The position numbers and the translations under genes were made by a program. The notes under the pieces are model-generated. The model had not been told where the DNA came from and did no database searches. It saw nothing but the letters and a program-made list of their open reading frames with translations. From an uncultured Desulfomonile sp. (GTDB lineage Bacteria; Desulfobacterota; Desulfomonilia; Desulfomonilales; Desulfomonilaceae): a stretch of DNA of 5,404 nucleotides. Position 1 is the first letter of the stretch. Each line of letters starts with the position of its first letter. Positions 5,332-5,404 of this stretch are shown in pieces. The stretch is taken from the NCBI GenBank assembly GCA_937915285.1, contig CALDNG010000371.1, forward strand, positions 1 through 5,404, in the 5' to 3' direction.

Positions 5332-5404
5332 ATGCGCGTTGACAAGTTCACTCTTAAATCTCAAGAAGCCTTGGAAACCGCTCAGAATATGGCGTCTCAG
5401 AGAG
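5332..5404 (+). CDS. clpB: ATP-dependent disaggregase ClpB, N-terminus only (cut by window end)
   Basis: The 24 codons visible read MRVDKFTLKSQEALETAQNM followed by ASQR. This is the start of the ClpB/ClpA-type N domain: the M-R/N-x-(D/E)-K-(F/L)-T-x-K-x-Q-E-A-L pattern is typical of ClpB (Clp_N repeat). ClpB is a cytoplasmic hexameric AAA+ chaperone of about 860 residues that extracts polypeptides from aggregates together with DnaK/DnaJ/GrpE. The ATG at 5332 is preceded by AAGGAG (5320-5325) with 6-nt spacing, a strong site. The gene is divergent from the HD-GYP gene across a 273-bp region. ClpC or ClpA cannot be strictly excluded from so short a piece, but FTLKSQEALE favours ClpB. Confidence 0.88.
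   Translation, partial: MRVDKFTLKSQEALETAQNMASQR

Overview
The window looks like the end of a draft-assembly contig from a mesophilic, Gram-negative-type bacterium. The protein style (NrdR–RibD order, a NusG-domain-II/Gx membrane pair, REC-PAS-HD-GYP signalling, a SPASM radical SAM enzyme) fits Desulfobacterota (deltaproteobacteria) or a relative. That placement is an inference from family types, not a database result. The first 47 bases are not biological: they are the tail of an Illumina P7 oligo, an 8-base index and the complete Read 2 adapter, left on the contig end.

Layout. Positions 48-981 (minus strand): nrdR, the ribonucleotide reductase repressor, followed by a 32-nt-overlapping ribD, of which only the deaminase half is present because the contig ends there. 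Positions 982-1276: a divergent intergenic region with a small palindrome close to nrdR and a longer dyad in the leader of the next operon. Positions 1277-2214 (plus strand): two translationally coupled genes (4-nt overlap), a membrane-anchored NusG domain II protein and a Gx-type (heptaprenyl diphosphate synthase component I-like) integral membrane protein. Positions 2215-2287: a short convergent gap with no recognisable terminator. Positions 2288-5058 (minus strand): a two-gene unit read as REC-PAS-HD-GYP response regulator, then 23 bp, then a radical SAM/SPASM protein. Positions 5059-5331: a 273-bp divergent regulatory region holding several dyads, including a GC-rich hairpin with a short T-run just before the clpB ribosome binding site. 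Positions 5332-5404: the first 24 codons of clpB, cut by the window end.

How the genes work together. nrdR-ribD is a common housekeeping pair (dNTP control and riboflavin synthesis). The NusG_II/Gx pair is typical of a small membrane module often found near flavin-linked redox or isoprenoid genes, but here it stands without those partners. The HD-GYP regulator probably responds to a sensor kinase by degrading cyclic di-GMP. Its close linkage to a SPASM radical SAM enzyme of unknown substrate is the least explained association in the window. I see no mobile element, CRISPR array, tRNA or rRNA, and nothing that clearly amounts to a new multi-gene system.
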